A stretch of DNA of 34,366 nucleotides, taken from Glomus cerebriforme. Taxonomy: Eukaryota > Glomeromycota > Glomeromycetes > Glomerales > Glomeraceae. The translations under genes were made by a program, and so were the position numbers. The notes below the pieces were generated by a model, which made no database searches, was not told the DNA's origin, and worked only from the letters and a program-made list of their open reading frames with translations. Where the stretch lies: positions 1-34,366 of the forward strand of contig QKYT01000656.1 of assembly GCA_003550305.1 (NCBI GenBank), written 5' to 3'. How positions within the stretch are numbered: the stretch's first letter is position 1; each line of letters starts with the position of its first letter. Of the stretch, positions 9,601 to 20,654 are shown in pieces.

Positions 9601-11787
9601 TGAAATCTCTATATAATATGAAAATCATGTTTGTTAAAATTATTAAAGTATAACTTTATGATCAAATTTTTATATTGATAGGTTTGGTTTATTGTAATTA
9701 TAAACATTTTTTCTTAGTAAAATATTTTTTGTGTAATATTAAATTGATCAGTATACATGAGATTTCATATTAGGTGAATTTGCAAATCAATTAAAAAAAA
9801 TTTTTTAATTTTACTTTATGTTAAAATAAAAAAAACTTAATATAAAATCCATCTAACATAGTTAATAACCCATTTAACTTATGATAGGTCATTTTATAAG
9901 TTATATGAATAGTTATAGTAAATAGTTTTTTTTATTTTTTAACTATTTTTTTTATTTCTATTTCTTTCTTTTTTGTTATATTTTTCTTAAAAAAATTTTG
10001 TTCTAATTTCTTTTTTTTTTTTGTAGTTTCTTAGATATTTTTAGAAATAAAAATTGTTCAAAAAGCAAATTTTTATTTCTTTCAATATATATCTTTATTT
10101 TGGCATGGTAAAGGATTATTTTGAATGATTTTTAATTAGAGTGGCTTAGCAATAATACATGATATTGCAGATGAACCAAACCTGCCCATATATAAAAAAT
10201 ATTTAGCTTTATTAATTAATGAAAACTTTTAAAATAAATTTTTAAAACAAAAAGAAAGAAAAGAAAGAAGAAAAAAAAGATTTGAAAAGTTTTTGGAATG
10301 ATAAACAAATAAATATTGTTTAAGAGTGATGCCAAAAATGAAGGGTATTTAAAGTCATGTTCGATCATCATATGATTTGAAATAACAAATATTTTATAAA
10401 CTATGGTAATCCAGGTCAAATAGTTTTGATAGATATTATCACACTTTTAATAGATTGAACTGAAACATAAGATTAATATGAACTTGAAACCCATTGAATA
10501 AATGTATTTTAGCATGCTCTACAAGATTACTTAAGTCAAAAAAGTTAATTTTTAATAGTGTTTTTGACTTTTGCTAATCATATTTAAAAATAGATAAATA
10601 AATTTTAGTAAACATGAAAAAAGTCAAATAAATAAAAAACGGCATTCTAAATCTCATTAAGCATTCTAATTAAACTTGCAGAGTAGGCCAAAATACATTT
10701 ACCATATGTATTATATAAATTTTATTTAGAAAAAATGATTTTTTTTGAATCATGTAATCAAACATGGCTTTAGATATCTCCTAAAAATGGAAATGTGATT
10801 AGGAGGTAAGTAATATCAATCTCACACTCCAGATGAGAAATAAATTTTTCCTACTTTTAATATGAATAAAACAAGTAAAAAAAACAGTTTATACTCAATA
10901 AAAACAATTAGTTTACTAAATTTTTAATTATTACTCATTGCTTTGCAATGGGTTTTAGTTTAATTCCGGCCAGAATTATGTGTATACATATCAATTTCCT
11001 TTTTCGGAAATTTGTGTAACATTGTACTACCGTTTGATCCAATAATCCAATTTTCGTAGAAAATAAAATTTCCTTTTTGGAATTTGTGTAATATCACGTG
11101 ATCAAATTACACAATTGTAAAGCATTTATTTATACAGTTAATCTAAAGGTAACGGTTACACAACAAATATTTTTTATTAGGAAAAAAGGTTTTTGTCTAA
11201 GATTAAAAAGGCTATTATTCAAATTAATATCCAATTATATTTATTTGAAATTATTATATGCGGTGACAATGACATCGATGACATTTAGCAATACATATAT
11301 ACAGTATATTTACTAAATTATAGACTTATTCTATAAAAATTGGCCAGTATTACAAAGGATCTCTATGTTCCTACTGTGCATTTCGTAACAAAAAGACCTA
11401 AAAAAGCTATCGCTATGATGATCAGTTGCAGCTTTAATTTAATCCATATTGTTATTTACATATTGGATCAAGTTAGAGTCAGTGAGCTGTGGGAAGCTGT
11501 TTTGTTGTTTGTCTTCAAATCGAGAAATAGATAGTGTTAGAAGTAATATCAACATGATACTCTAATATTTTGTTACTTTTATGACGTCTTACAACGTTTT
11601 TAAATAAGTACAGCATTTAATAAATTTGGTAACTCAAATTTGTGGGCATTTTTTTTTTTAATTACTTCTAATACAGTCAAAACGACGATATTAATTTAAA
11701 AATGTACAAAAAATATATCAAAGGGATTATAAAAATAGAAATTTAAATATTTTAATATTACACAAGATTATAAAATTTTTTTTGTTA
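9601..11787. other. Non-coding stretch downstream of PCK1
   Basis: Mostly A+T-rich filler. Short frames at 11098-11316 and 11340-11534 lack domains; the second lacks an ATG at its start and might be a gene remnant. A partial direct repeat (AATTTCCTTTTT(C)GGAA... TTTGTGTAA) occurs near 10995 and 11067. CACGTG occurs at 9384-9389 and 11096-11101. PCK1 is transcribed leftward into this region; I see no clear AATAAA just after its stop. Confidence 0.45.
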
Positions 11788-13813
11788 TTATGAAAGAGTT
11801 GGACCAGCACGAACAACCTCTGGATCAGTTTGTTCTTGATAAATTTTGAAATTTTCAATAAAACGTTTAGCTAACTCATCTCTAGTTTTAATAAAATTCT
11901 CTTTAGCTCCTTTCCAAGTTTTAGAAGGATTTAAAATTTCTGTCGGTACTCCTGAACATGATTTTGGAATTTGAAGATTAAAAACATCATAATTTTCATA
12001 TTCTGTTTTAGCTAATTCACCAGAATGAATAGCATCAATAATAGCTCGAGAATATTTGAGTTTGATACGTTCTCCTACACCATATGCTCCACCGTTCCAT
12101 CCTGTATTAATTAACCAGGCATCAGCTTTATGATGATCCATTTTGTCCGCTAACATTTTAGCATATCGATAAGGATGTAATACAAGGAAAGGTTGTCCGA
12201 AACATGCGGAAAAGGTTGCTTCTGGTTCTGTCACTCCATCTTCTGTACCCGCAATCTTTGCGGTATAACCAGAAATAAAATGATACATACTTTGTGAAGA
12301 AGATAATTTTGATACCGGTGGAAGAATTCCATAAGCATCACATGTCAATAAAATTATATTCTTTGGATGATCTGATGAAATACATGGTACTTTGGCATTT
12401 GGAATATATTCAATCGGATAAGCGCATCGAGTATTTTCTGTAAGTGAAGAATCATCATAATTGACGACTCTGGTATGTGGATCATAAACAACGTTTTCCA
12501 AGATCGATCCAAAACGGATGGCATTGAAAATTTCTGGTTCTTTTTCAGGAGATAAGTTGATACATTTGGCGTAACAACCTCCTTCAATGTTAAAGATGCC
12601 ATCATCCGACCAGCAATGTTCATCATCCCCAATTAAGAAACGTTTTGGATCAGCGGAAAGTGTAGTCTTTCCAGTACCAGAAAGACCAAAGAAAATTGAA
12701 ACGTCACCATTGGGACCTTCATTTGCAGATGAATGTAATGACAAAACCTTGTGCTTAACAGGCATCAAATAATGCATTACAGTGAAGCTATTAAGGAGGG
12801 AAAAAGCGGTGAATTTATAAACTTAATAAATATTCAGCAATGAATTACAAGATTCTTTTTACTTACATTCCCTTTTTCATCTCTCCAGCATATTCAGTAC
12901 CAAGAATTATCATTTCATTCATATGAAAATTGATGGAAACTGAAGTAGTAGAAGTCATGCCAGTTGTGAAACGATTTGCTGGAAAAGCACCAGCATTATA
13001 AATAGTGAAATCAGGAGTTCCATAATTTTCGAGTTCTTTCGTAGTTGGACGTATCAACATATTTCGCATGAACAAGGAGTGGTAGGCACGAGCCGAAACG
13101 ACACGAACCTTGATGCGATATTTTGGATCCCATCCAGCAAAACCATCGAAAACATAAATACGTGAGCGAGTATTCAAATAATCAACAGCACGTTCACGAT
13201 TGATAAGGAAAACATGTTCTGGTAATTTAGTGTTAACAGGTCCCCACTATCATTAAAGAATATTTATAAGTACACACTAACATTTCAACGCGTTAATCAT
13301 TAAAATAAAACAATATAATCCCTCATGAAAATTCATACTAACCCAAATTTCATTAGTTGAGCCAGGTTCGTCGACAATACGTTTATCTTTTGGAGAACGA
13401 CCAGTCTTAATACCAGAGGCTGTTACCAATGCACCGCTTGAAGAAATTGCAGAACCACTTTCATATTTTAAAGCGTCCTCGTATAATTGAGCAACCGAAG
13501 GGTTCCATTGGATAGCTACACGGTCGTAATCTATATGAGCATTTTCATGAAGTTCTTCTTCAATTCTCGTGTGTTGCATTGTGGTTTTAGAAGAAAAAGA
13601 TTTAACGGGGTTTTTTAAAGCAAGTTGTTTTAATAAATTAGAAGAATAATTTTTAACCTTTATTGAATTAAAATTATTATTAAAATTATTATTATTGGTT
13701 TTGGAATTATAAGACTTTAAATAAGTAATAGTAGTAAATTGTTTTGAATTTGGAGCAGTAAAAAGTCGAGTTGAAATTTGAGGTTTATATACAAGACGGC
13801 GTAAAGAATTCAT
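11788..13813 (-). CDS. PCK1: Phosphoenolpyruvate carboxykinase (ATP), with presequence-like N-terminus
   Basis: This enzyme converts oxaloacetate and ATP to phosphoenolpyruvate, CO2 and ADP, the committed step of gluconeogenesis. The model is complement(11788-12787, 12867-13246, 13343-13813), 616 aa, with intron donors GTTAGT and GTAAGT. Visible motifs: [10 protein letters not shown] near residue 140, WWGPVN at the first splice junction, [13 protein letters not shown], the P-loop GLSGTGKTT (318-326), GDDEHCWSD with the metal-binding Asp pair, ENTRCAYP, and a C-terminal NFKIYQ...AGP. It is intact and far closer to yeast Pck1 than to GTP enzymes. Residues 1-78 extend beyond the usual cytosolic start, lack Asp and Glu, and are rich in Arg, Lys, Ser and Asn, like a mitochondrial presequence. 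An in-frame Met79 (codon at 13579) would give a normal cytosolic protein. The longer frame upstream of 13813 has only a GTG, so ATG 13813 is chosen. Confidence 0.96.
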
Positions 13814-14935
13814 GTTTATAAAATAAAAAGGCGAATTAATTGTCAAAGGAGAAAAAAAAACCGCCACTGTTATTTAACTAAAGCTGGATTGGCACCTTGA
13901 TATAAAGTTAAATCCGAATTGATTTCCAAAGGGAAAAAAAATCGCCGCCGAATAACTAACAAGTCACCAAGTGACAAGTTTCAAGTAAACATAATATAAA
14001 TAACTACTATAAAAGTATAAAAGTATAAAATTTTTTTTTTATGTAATGCAATGATTATCGGAAAAGTTCGGCGAGTCGTTGTTGGATTAAGAATCCAGAA
14101 ATTGATCAATTAATTTACCCAACATTGACATATTTTTGTTGTCGCTAACTTTGGTCTATCAGCAATAACTTGAGGCTTCTCACAAAAATCGTATCATTTT
14201 ATAATTTAGAATTGATCAACAATTTTTTTTTTTATTTTAGGATATTTTTCCGGGGTGGGGTAGCTTATGTAATGTATAATATGGCTGTTGTGTTATCCGT
14301 AATTATCCGGTAATAAAACTCCATTATTTTTTCGGTGCTTTACGGCGGATTATGGGAAAATAATCTCTATCGGAACGGGCCGGAACGGATAAATCTGTAT
14401 GTACAAATGCGCGATTATCCAATCGGAACGAAACGGAATATCACATTAAATTTTTAACATAAGGATTTTATTAAAAATGACCTATACCGAGTTCAGTAAA
14501 TCTAACCTTTTCGATCTAACCAAATTTATAGTAAATTAAAAATCGCATGATTTCCATGTTTGATATTCATTTAACTAATTTTCTATGAACGAAAATAGAA
14601 ATTTGGCTGGCCTTTAAAAGTAAAAAAAAAATGAATTATCTATTACGTCACAATATTTTATCATTCAAGTAAAAATTGGATGATTAACGTGAATTCAAAA
14701 TTCAAGTACATCAGATGATCACTAATTACGCAATTGGCGTGAAAGCGATTTTTGAATTTGATTAGATAATGAAACTGATAATTTTTTTTTCGACTAACCC
14801 GACGTTTAAAGTAAATAACCATTCTTACATGTTCATTTGAAAATATATTAAATGAAAAAGAGAAATTAAAATTCAATTTTTGTACAATATTTTAACCGAA
14901 TTTATTTATTTAATTTATTTATTCATATTTTGTAG
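13814..14935. promoter_or_regulatory. PCK1 5' flank, no gene seen
   Basis: This holds the leftward promoter of PCK1. No TATA box stands out. A C+G-richer patch at about 14250-14450 carries several CCGGAACGG / CGGAACG / ATTATCCGG motifs in both orientations, unlike the surrounding sequence; it could be a regulatory cluster or a repeat fragment. A reverse-strand frame at 14661-14876 looks random. Transcription-factor assignment is not attempted. Confidence 0.4.
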
Positions 14936-15092
14936 GAGGTTAATTACTGGAACATATGAAATGAAGTTCCAAAAATTGGTAGAACAAAAATTAGATCGAT
15001 TGGAATCAATATGAGAAATAAGTACGATAGATAACAGAAAAATCAGTGGGTATTCAGAAGCAAATGTATTAAAGGAAGAAAATCAGGTGTAA
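14936..15092 (+). pseudogene. Possible orphan exon with one in-frame TGA
   Basis: After a TTTTGTAG acceptor-like site, a frame reads RLITGTYEMKFQKLVEQKLD and on to a TGA at 15012. It then stays open through an equally protein-like stretch ending ANVLKEENQ, where a GTGTAA donor-like site follows at 15087. The TGA is one step from CGA, as in the other relics. I do not recognise it. Chance cannot be excluded over only 50 codons. Confidence 0.3.
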
Positions 15093-15181
15093 CAATTGAA
15101 TATTCCGAATGACAGGAAAAACTTCGGTATTTTCGTGTTACCACTTAAATTATTTTTGAATTAATTTTTTCAGTTGTACCT

Positions 15182-17497
15182 TTAAATAGAATTTTTTTTA
15201 TTAACTAAATTCAATTCTTTAGCTAAAAGAGGAAAATTAATTTTAACCCAACTAATAATTTCATATTGATCTTTACCTTTAGAATGATCATGTAAGAAAT
15301 TTAATAAGGTTCTAATTGTTTTAGAATTAGGTGTAATACCATCATTAATCATTTCAAACATTAAAACATTCTTTGCTTCATTAAATTTTTGATTTCTAGC
15401 TAAAGCTTCAATATAAGAAGTATAATTATTTTGATTTAAATTGAAATTTTTCTTTTTCAAATCATACCAAATTTGATTTAATCTAAATAATTGTCTATTA
15501 AAACCACAAGAATCCAAAACAATTGAAACAGTAGTATTATTAATTAATAATAATAAATCATTGTCTTTTGAAGGCGTTACTAAAGAATCCCATAATTGCA
15601 ATACATCATAACCATAGCCACATCTATTATAAGCATTCATTAAAGAATTATATATGACGATATCAAATTGATCAAGATTTAAATCCATTCTAATTAATTG
15701 ATGAATTGTTTTTACTCCTTGTATATCATAAATATTTCCTAAACCTCTAATTAATGAAGAATATGTGTAAGAATTTGGTTTTATTCCATTTCCTTTCATA
15801 TCAACAAATATACGCTGAGCTTCTGACATATACATCATTTTTGAAAAAGAGTCTATTAAAATGGTGTAGCCACGTTGATCTAATATTATATTATTATCTT
15901 TTGATTGATAATATATTTGTAATGCTTCATTAATTTTTCCTTGTAATATTAGTTTTTTGCATAATATTGTTATATTCTTTATATTTAAAATGTAACCTTT
16001 TTGTAAAAGATAGGAATATATTTCTAATGCATTAATTATATCATCTTGAATTAAGAAATAAGAGATCAATGAATTATAAAGTTCATTAGGAGAAGAATCA
16101 AATTGTTGTAAAAAAATTTTTGAATGATCTTTTCCTAAATTTGAGAATAATGATGAAACCATTTTTTGATTGTTTATAAAAGAATCCAGTTTTTCTTTAA
16201 ATAATTTAAAAGCATTATCAATATTTCCAATATGATAGTAAGCTGATATAATTGAAGTCAAAGTAATCTCATCATGAATAAACCCAATATCTATCAATTC
16301 CTCATATATCTTTAAAGCATGAAAAAATTCCTTTTCTTTAACTAAATAATCTAATAAAATATTATAAAAATAATTAATATTTCCCTTTTGTTGTTGATGT
16401 TTTTGAATTTTAATTTGACTAAATAAATTTAGTACTTTTTGTGTATTACCAGGCTCGTAACAATAAATTTTTAGTAATTTTGTATAAAGATATATATCTA
16501 ATTCTATTCCACTATTTTTAATATCTTTAAATAATTTTTTTGCTTTATCTAAATGTCCATAAGATAAATATCCATTTAATAAACAATCAAATGTAAATTT
16601 ATCTACTATTCCAGCTGAAATCATTTTTTCATTAATTTGTTCAGCATTATTAATATCACCTAACTTAACATAAATATCAATTAAAGAATTATATGTTATA
16701 GTATCAGGTTTAATTCCATACAATTTCATTTCCTCTAATACTTTTAATGCACCTTTAATATCTAATGACCATTGATATGATGATATTAATGAATTGAATG
16801 TATATAAAGTACATTCTATTTTATCTTCAAACATCATTTCATAGATTCTTCTTGATTCTTTTGTATCACCTTTACGTGCATTTATGTTAATTAATATATT
16901 ATAGGTTGATGTATTTGGTTTATAACCTTGTTTTTTCATATCATTAAACAGCAAATACATCGTCGAAATAATTGAAGTTAGTCTTTGAGTTGATTGTGAT
17001 GTATCTTGTGTGAAATTTACAGAATTAAAAAGTAATTTTATTGCTTCTTGATAATCAGATTTCGTTAGATGATATTGAAGATTTTGTTCTTTTTGTTCTT
17101 TTAATGTGTGGTGTGTTGTCATGAGTTTTTCCAAATCCACTTCTTGAATTGCTTCCCTAAACTTAATTATTAATCCATCCACCACATTCTGTTCTTTTAT
17201 ATTTCTCCCACTATTTGCTTTGGAAAGAATTTCTTTACCCCGTTTTTCTTCTTGCTGTTCTTTCCTAATTGATGTTAAATAAGAATTTGTTGTAGAATAA
17301 TAGTAAGAATTTGAATTTGATGTTAAAGATTGAGTGAATTTCAGTTGTGGAGATAATCGTGCTGTCGAAATTGTTTTTGAATTTGTTGAGTTTTTTTTAA
17401 TAGTGGTTACGCTTCTTGTCGTTGTAAGCAGTGTTGATAAGGATGTCGTCAATCTTATTATTGTTGTCCACTTTAATGACGTATTTAATTTTGACAT
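15182..17497 (-). CDS. Pentatricopeptide repeat (PPR) protein 1, probably mitochondrial
   Basis: PPR proteins are helical-repeat, sequence-specific RNA-binding proteins of mitochondria. The gene is intronless and encodes 771 aa from ATG 17497. The frame is open upstream to 17701, but only through a poly-Phe run from an oligo(A/T) tract, so the later ATG is preferred. Residues 1-70 are rich in Ser, Thr, Lys and Arg with almost no acidic residues, as in a mitochondrial presequence. PPR motifs start near residue 165 and run to the C-terminus; clear ones include STYNILININARKGD, YTFNSLISSY, ITYNSLIDIYVKLGD, FTFDCLLNGYLSYGH, YTYSSLIRGLGN and IVIYNSLMNAYNRCG. I count at least ten, some degenerate. 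No endonuclease (SMR) or DYW domain is seen. RNA target unknown. It is divergent with PPR protein 2. Confidence 0.92.
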   Translation of the reverse strand: MSKLNTSLKWTTIIRLTTSLSTLLTTTRSVTTIKKNSTNSKTISTARLSPQLKFTQSLTSNSNSYYYSTTNSYLTSIRKEQQEEKRGKEILSKANSGRNIKEQNVVDGLIIKFREAIQEVDLEKLMTTHHTLKEQKEQNLQYHLTKSDYQEAIKLLFNSVNFTQDTSQSTQRLTSIISTMYLLFNDMKKQGYKPNTSTYNILININARKGDTKESRRIYEMMFEDKIECTLYTFNSLISSYQWSLDIKGALKVLEEMKLYGIKPDTITYNSLIDIYVKLGDINNAEQINEKMISAGIVDKFTFDCLLNGYLSYGHLDKAKKLFKDIKNSGIELDIYLYTKLLKIYCYEPGNTQKVLNLFSQIKIQKHQQQKGNINYFYNILLDYLVKEKEFFHALKIYEELIDIGFIHDEITLTSIISAYYHIGNIDNAFKLFKEKLDSFINNQKMVSSLFSNLGKDHSKIFLQQFDSSPNELYNSLISYFLIQDDIINALEIYSYLLQKGYILNIKNITILCKKLILQGKINEALQIYYQSKDNNIILDQRGYTILIDSFSKMMYMSEAQRIFVDMKGNGIKPNSYTYSSLIRGLGNIYDIQGVKTIHQLIRMDLNLDQFDIVIYNSLMNAYNRCGYGYDVLQLWDSLVTPSKDNDLLLLINNTTVSIVLDSCGFNRQLFRLNQIWYDLKKKNFNLNQNNYTSYIEALARNQKFNEAKNVLMFEMINDGITPNSKTIRTLLNFLHDHSKGKDQYEIISWVKINFPLLAKELNLVNKKNSI

Positions 17498-17798
17498 TGT
17501 TAACAAATTTATCTCGATAATGAGTTTGTTGTTGCAATATTGCGGATTTTGTATAAAATTTTCGATCACGTGAACTGTTACCCACGGGCTACGGAAAACA
17601 CTTCCACGTGATAACAGGTGACAGAAATTATTTTTTATCAAAAAAAAAAAAAAAAAAAAAAATTTTATGTAGATCAAATTTGATCTTTTAACTTTTATCA
17701 TCTATGTAAATTTGAACAACCAATGCTGAGTCAATAATTTCAACTATTGGGAATTGAAATTTAAAGTCGAAAAAATACGGAGCTTTCTAAGCATACTA
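17498..17798. promoter_or_regulatory. 301-bp bidirectional promoter between two PPR genes
   Basis: The only sequence between the start codons of the two divergent PPR genes. It contains CACGTG boxes at 17567-17572 and 17605-17610, 38 bp apart and within about 115 bp of the left gene's ATG, plus a poly(A) run at 17641-17662 that could act as a nucleosome-excluding element. CACGTG is the core site of bHLH factors of the Cbf1/Pho4 type; binding here is inference. Confidence 0.6.
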
Positions 17799-20654
17799 AT
17801 GATTACCCCCCACAAATATTTTTTGAGAACACATATGCCAAAAATTTTGTCACGACATTTTATTCAGCAATCTTATCCATATAATAAAACTATTGATTTA
17901 AATTGGTCGCCTTGTATTAAATCATCAAATTTTTTGCGAACTTTTGAAGAAGCTTCCTTGTCTATTAGTTTAAGAATGTGGAAATTGAGGTTAGAAATAA
18001 CTAAATGTACGAGGCGAAAACATTCTTCTATTACGTTACCAACGACGAGAACAAAATCAAATAACGCAGGATTGGATAAAGATTACAAATGTGATCAAGT
18101 CAATAAACTATATCTTCAACCTTTAATCGTATGCTTTCGACAAGATTTGGAAAGAAATACTGAAGATATATTTTCAATTTATGACAATTTATCGAAAAAA
18201 GGTGCTTTACAACTACTCAATAAAAATGATTACACACAGTTAATTACACGACTTAAAAATTACAATTCGAAAGATTTCGTACTAAAATGGCTGAATCGAT
18301 TTCTTAATGATATGAAATCGAACAATTTGAGTTTATCCCTAGATTCATATGAATTAATAATATTTATGTATGTGAAATGGAAAGATTATGATAAAATAGA
18401 AAATATTTATAATGAAATATGTCAAAAGAACATTTCATGTGATGTCTACACATATAATAAATTTATTTATATATACGCAAATATAGGTAATTTACAACGT
18501 GTTTTTCAGCTATTACAAGATATGAAATCCAAATCAATCCAACCAAATGTGAAAACTTACAATACCATTATTTTGGCATATCTACGAAATAAGAACATTA
18601 CTGATGCTCTAAGCTTATTGTATGAAATGGAAAAAGAAGGTGTACGGCCTGACGTTGTAACTTTCAATAGCATTATCCACGGATTTTTACGAATTCATGA
18701 TTTAAAGAGCGCAGAAAAATGTCTTGAGATAATGTCTTCCATGAGGATTAAACCTAACGCAAGGACATTTAACACGTTAATGTCAGGTTATTCCAATTTA
18801 GGAGATTATCTATATGTTGAAAAACTTTATAATAAGATGATAAAAACAAATATTGAACCAGGTCCAGATACCTACCTTACATTAATGTCGACTTACGTTC
18901 GATCTGGTAAGAAACAGCAAGTTTTAGAAATCATGGATCATTTAAGTAGGAAAACTTTACGAGTTTATAACATGCTTATACATTTGTATATAAAATTTAA
19001 TGATTTTTCCATGGCGCGCCTCATATTTGATCAGATATCAGAATCAACATTAAAACCGAATGTCGTCACGTTCAATACTTTCATTAATGGTTATATTAAT
19101 AAACAGAATCTTAAAGAGGCAAGGAAATATTTTGATGAAATGGTTAAATGTGGAATTTCTCCGAATGTGAAAGTTTACAACACGTTATTGAAAGGATATC
19201 TAAATATTTATGGAATGTCCGCTGTAGAAGAAATATTTTCACAAATGTCTGACCATGACATTGATCCTGATGCTGTCACTTATAATACTTTGATGCAATA
19301 TACCAAAGGACAAAACAGAATGGATGATTTTGAAAGAGCAATTGATCAATATCGAACAATGATTAAAAAGTCGATTGCACCTTCAGATCGAACCTTCAAT
19401 ATATTGTTAGACTCAGCGATGATGAGAGACATTAGGAAAAATAGATTTTATCATCGTCGACTTACTAAACGTCATAAACATCAAGAGGATGAAGAATCGG
19501 TAGAATTAACTCTCATTTTAAACGAGATGAGATCGAAAGGCTATATATTTGATATTGTCACTTACTCTATTTTGATGAAAAATTTCATACATTATAAGAA
19601 AATGGATGAGGCTGAAAAATTATTGCAACAGATGAAAGATAACGTTATACATCCTAATCAATACATTTTCAATATAATGATTAACGGTTATTGCAATTCG
19701 CACAATATGAGCATGGCACAGCAAGCGGTCAAAAAAATGATTAATTCAGGATTTCAGAAAGATATAAAAGTTTATACTTCGTTAATTAATGGATATGTTG
19801 CTATTGGTGAAATTGGAGAAGCTCAAAGAGAATTTGAAGAAATGAAACGATCCGGTTTAATACCCGATAAAAATGTTTATTCTTCTCTTATTGATATGTT
19901 CGCAAACAATAAGAATACACAAAATGCTCAAAAAGTTTTCGATTACATGCGTACACAAGGAATTCCTATAGATAGAATAACATTTACTGTACTAATGAAA
20001 GCGTACGCTTTAGATGGAAACATTAAAGGAGCTTGTTCTATTTATAATGAGATGATTGAAGAGGGATGTGAACCAGATGAAGTGGTGATAAGTACTATGC
20101 TATCCGCCTATAAACAAGGGAAAAATATTAAAGGTGTGATCGATTTTCTTAAGGATTCTACAATAAATATATATCTCAACACACAGAATTATAATATTCT
20201 TTTATATATGCTTGCCCAAGACAGGGATTTATCAGAAGGAGCATATAAATTATTTATGAAAATGTTGGAAAGTTATGATCAGTTATCATCCCGAACTTTG
20301 ACATCCATGAATCATCTAAGAAATACTTCACGATATCCACCACCTAATCTAGACAGTCTCCAAATAATTCTTAAACGATTCAGTTATAATCAGCGTTGGG
20401 ATTTGGTTATGAAAATTTGGGATGAAATAGATCAAAGAGAAATTAAACCTTTAGTTGAAGATTTTTTAATATTTATGAAAGCATTTGCTAAAGCAAGAAA
20501 TGAGAAAAAATTGATGCGAGTTTGTGAGAAATTTCTATCTCAAGATCCTCCATATAATCTTGTTTCACAAATGAGAAAAACTCTTTTAAATTATGGTATA
20601 TCTGCTGGATTTATAAATGGATTAAGTGAAATTTTTAAAAATTTTTTTAAATAA
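17799..20654 (+). CDS. Pentatricopeptide repeat (PPR) protein 2, probably mitochondrial
   Basis: Intronless, 951 aa from ATG 17799; the frame extends 15 codons upstream without an ATG, and Met13 (17835) is an alternative start. The first 40 residues are basic and acid-poor, fitting mitochondrial import. PPR motifs run from about residue 180 to about 790, with at least fourteen recognisable: TYNKFIYIYANIGN, KTYNTIILAYLRNKN, VTFNSIIHGFLR, RTFNTLMSGYSNLGD, VTFNTFINGYINKQN, VYNTLLKGYLN, VTYNTLMQ, VTYSILMKNFIHYKK, VYTSLINGYVAIGE, VYSSLIDMFANNKN, ITFTVLMKAYALDGN and others. A basic insert (HRRLTKRHKHQ) near residue 545 interrupts the array. The motifs are unusually canonical for a fungal PPR protein. 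No catalytic domain is seen at the C-terminus. It presumably binds an organellar RNA; the target is unknown. Confidence 0.93.
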   Translation: MITPHKYFLRTHMPKILSRHFIQQSYPYNKTIDLNWSPCIKSSNFLRTFEEASLSISLRMWKLRLEITKCTRRKHSSITLPTTRTKSNNAGLDKDYKCDQVNKLYLQPLIVCFRQDLERNTEDIFSIYDNLSKKGALQLLNKNDYTQLITRLKNYNSKDFVLKWLNRFLNDMKSNNLSLSLDSYELIIFMYVKWKDYDKIENIYNEICQKNISCDVYTYNKFIYIYANIGNLQRVFQLLQDMKSKSIQPNVKTYNTIILAYLRNKNITDALSLLYEMEKEGVRPDVVTFNSIIHGFLRIHDLKSAEKCLEIMSSMRIKPNARTFNTLMSGYSNLGDYLYVEKLYNKMIKTNIEPGPDTYLTLMSTYVRSGKKQQVLEIMDHLSRKTLRVYNMLIHLYIKFNDFSMARLIFDQISESTLKPNVVTFNTFINGYINKQNLKEARKYFDEMVKCGISPNVKVYNTLLKGYLNIYGMSAVEEIFSQMSDHDIDPDAVTYNTLMQYTKGQNRMDDFERAIDQYRTMIKKSIAPSDRTFNILLDSAMMRDIRKNRFYHRRLTKRHKHQEDEESVELTLILNEMRSKGYIFDIVTYSILMKNFIHYKKMDEAEKLLQQMKDNVIHPNQYIFNIMINGYCNSHNMSMAQQAVKKMINSGFQKDIKVYTSLINGYVAIGEIGEAQREFEEMKRSGLIPDKNVYSSLIDMFANNKNTQNAQKVFDYMRTQGIPIDRITFTVLMKAYALDGNIKGACSIYNEMIEEGCEPDEVVISTMLSAYKQGKNIKGVIDFLKDSTINIYLNTQNYNILLYMLAQDRDLSEGAYKLFMKMLESYDQLSSRTLTSMNHLRNTSRYPPPNLDSLQIILKRFSYNQRWDLVMKIWDEIDQREIKPLVEDFLIFMKAFAKARNEKKLMRVCEKFLSQDPPYNLVSQMRKTLLNYGISAGFINGLSEIFKNFFK

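Noticed and set aside
10216..10419. Reverse-strand frame of 67 codons
   Set aside because: Mostly homopolymer-derived Phe/Leu; looks random.
13814..13867. Longer N-terminus for PCK1 from 13867
   Set aside because: The extra 18 codons begin with GTG and no upstream in-frame ATG exists; ATG 13813 starts a good presequence.
14661..14876. Reverse-strand frame of 71 codons upstream of PCK1
   Set aside because: A+T-driven composition and no homologous motif.
17498..17701. Upstream extension of PPR protein 1 to 17701
   Set aside because: It translates a long A/T homopolymer into poly-Phe and spans the CACGTG boxes; the ATG at 17497 begins a typical presequence.
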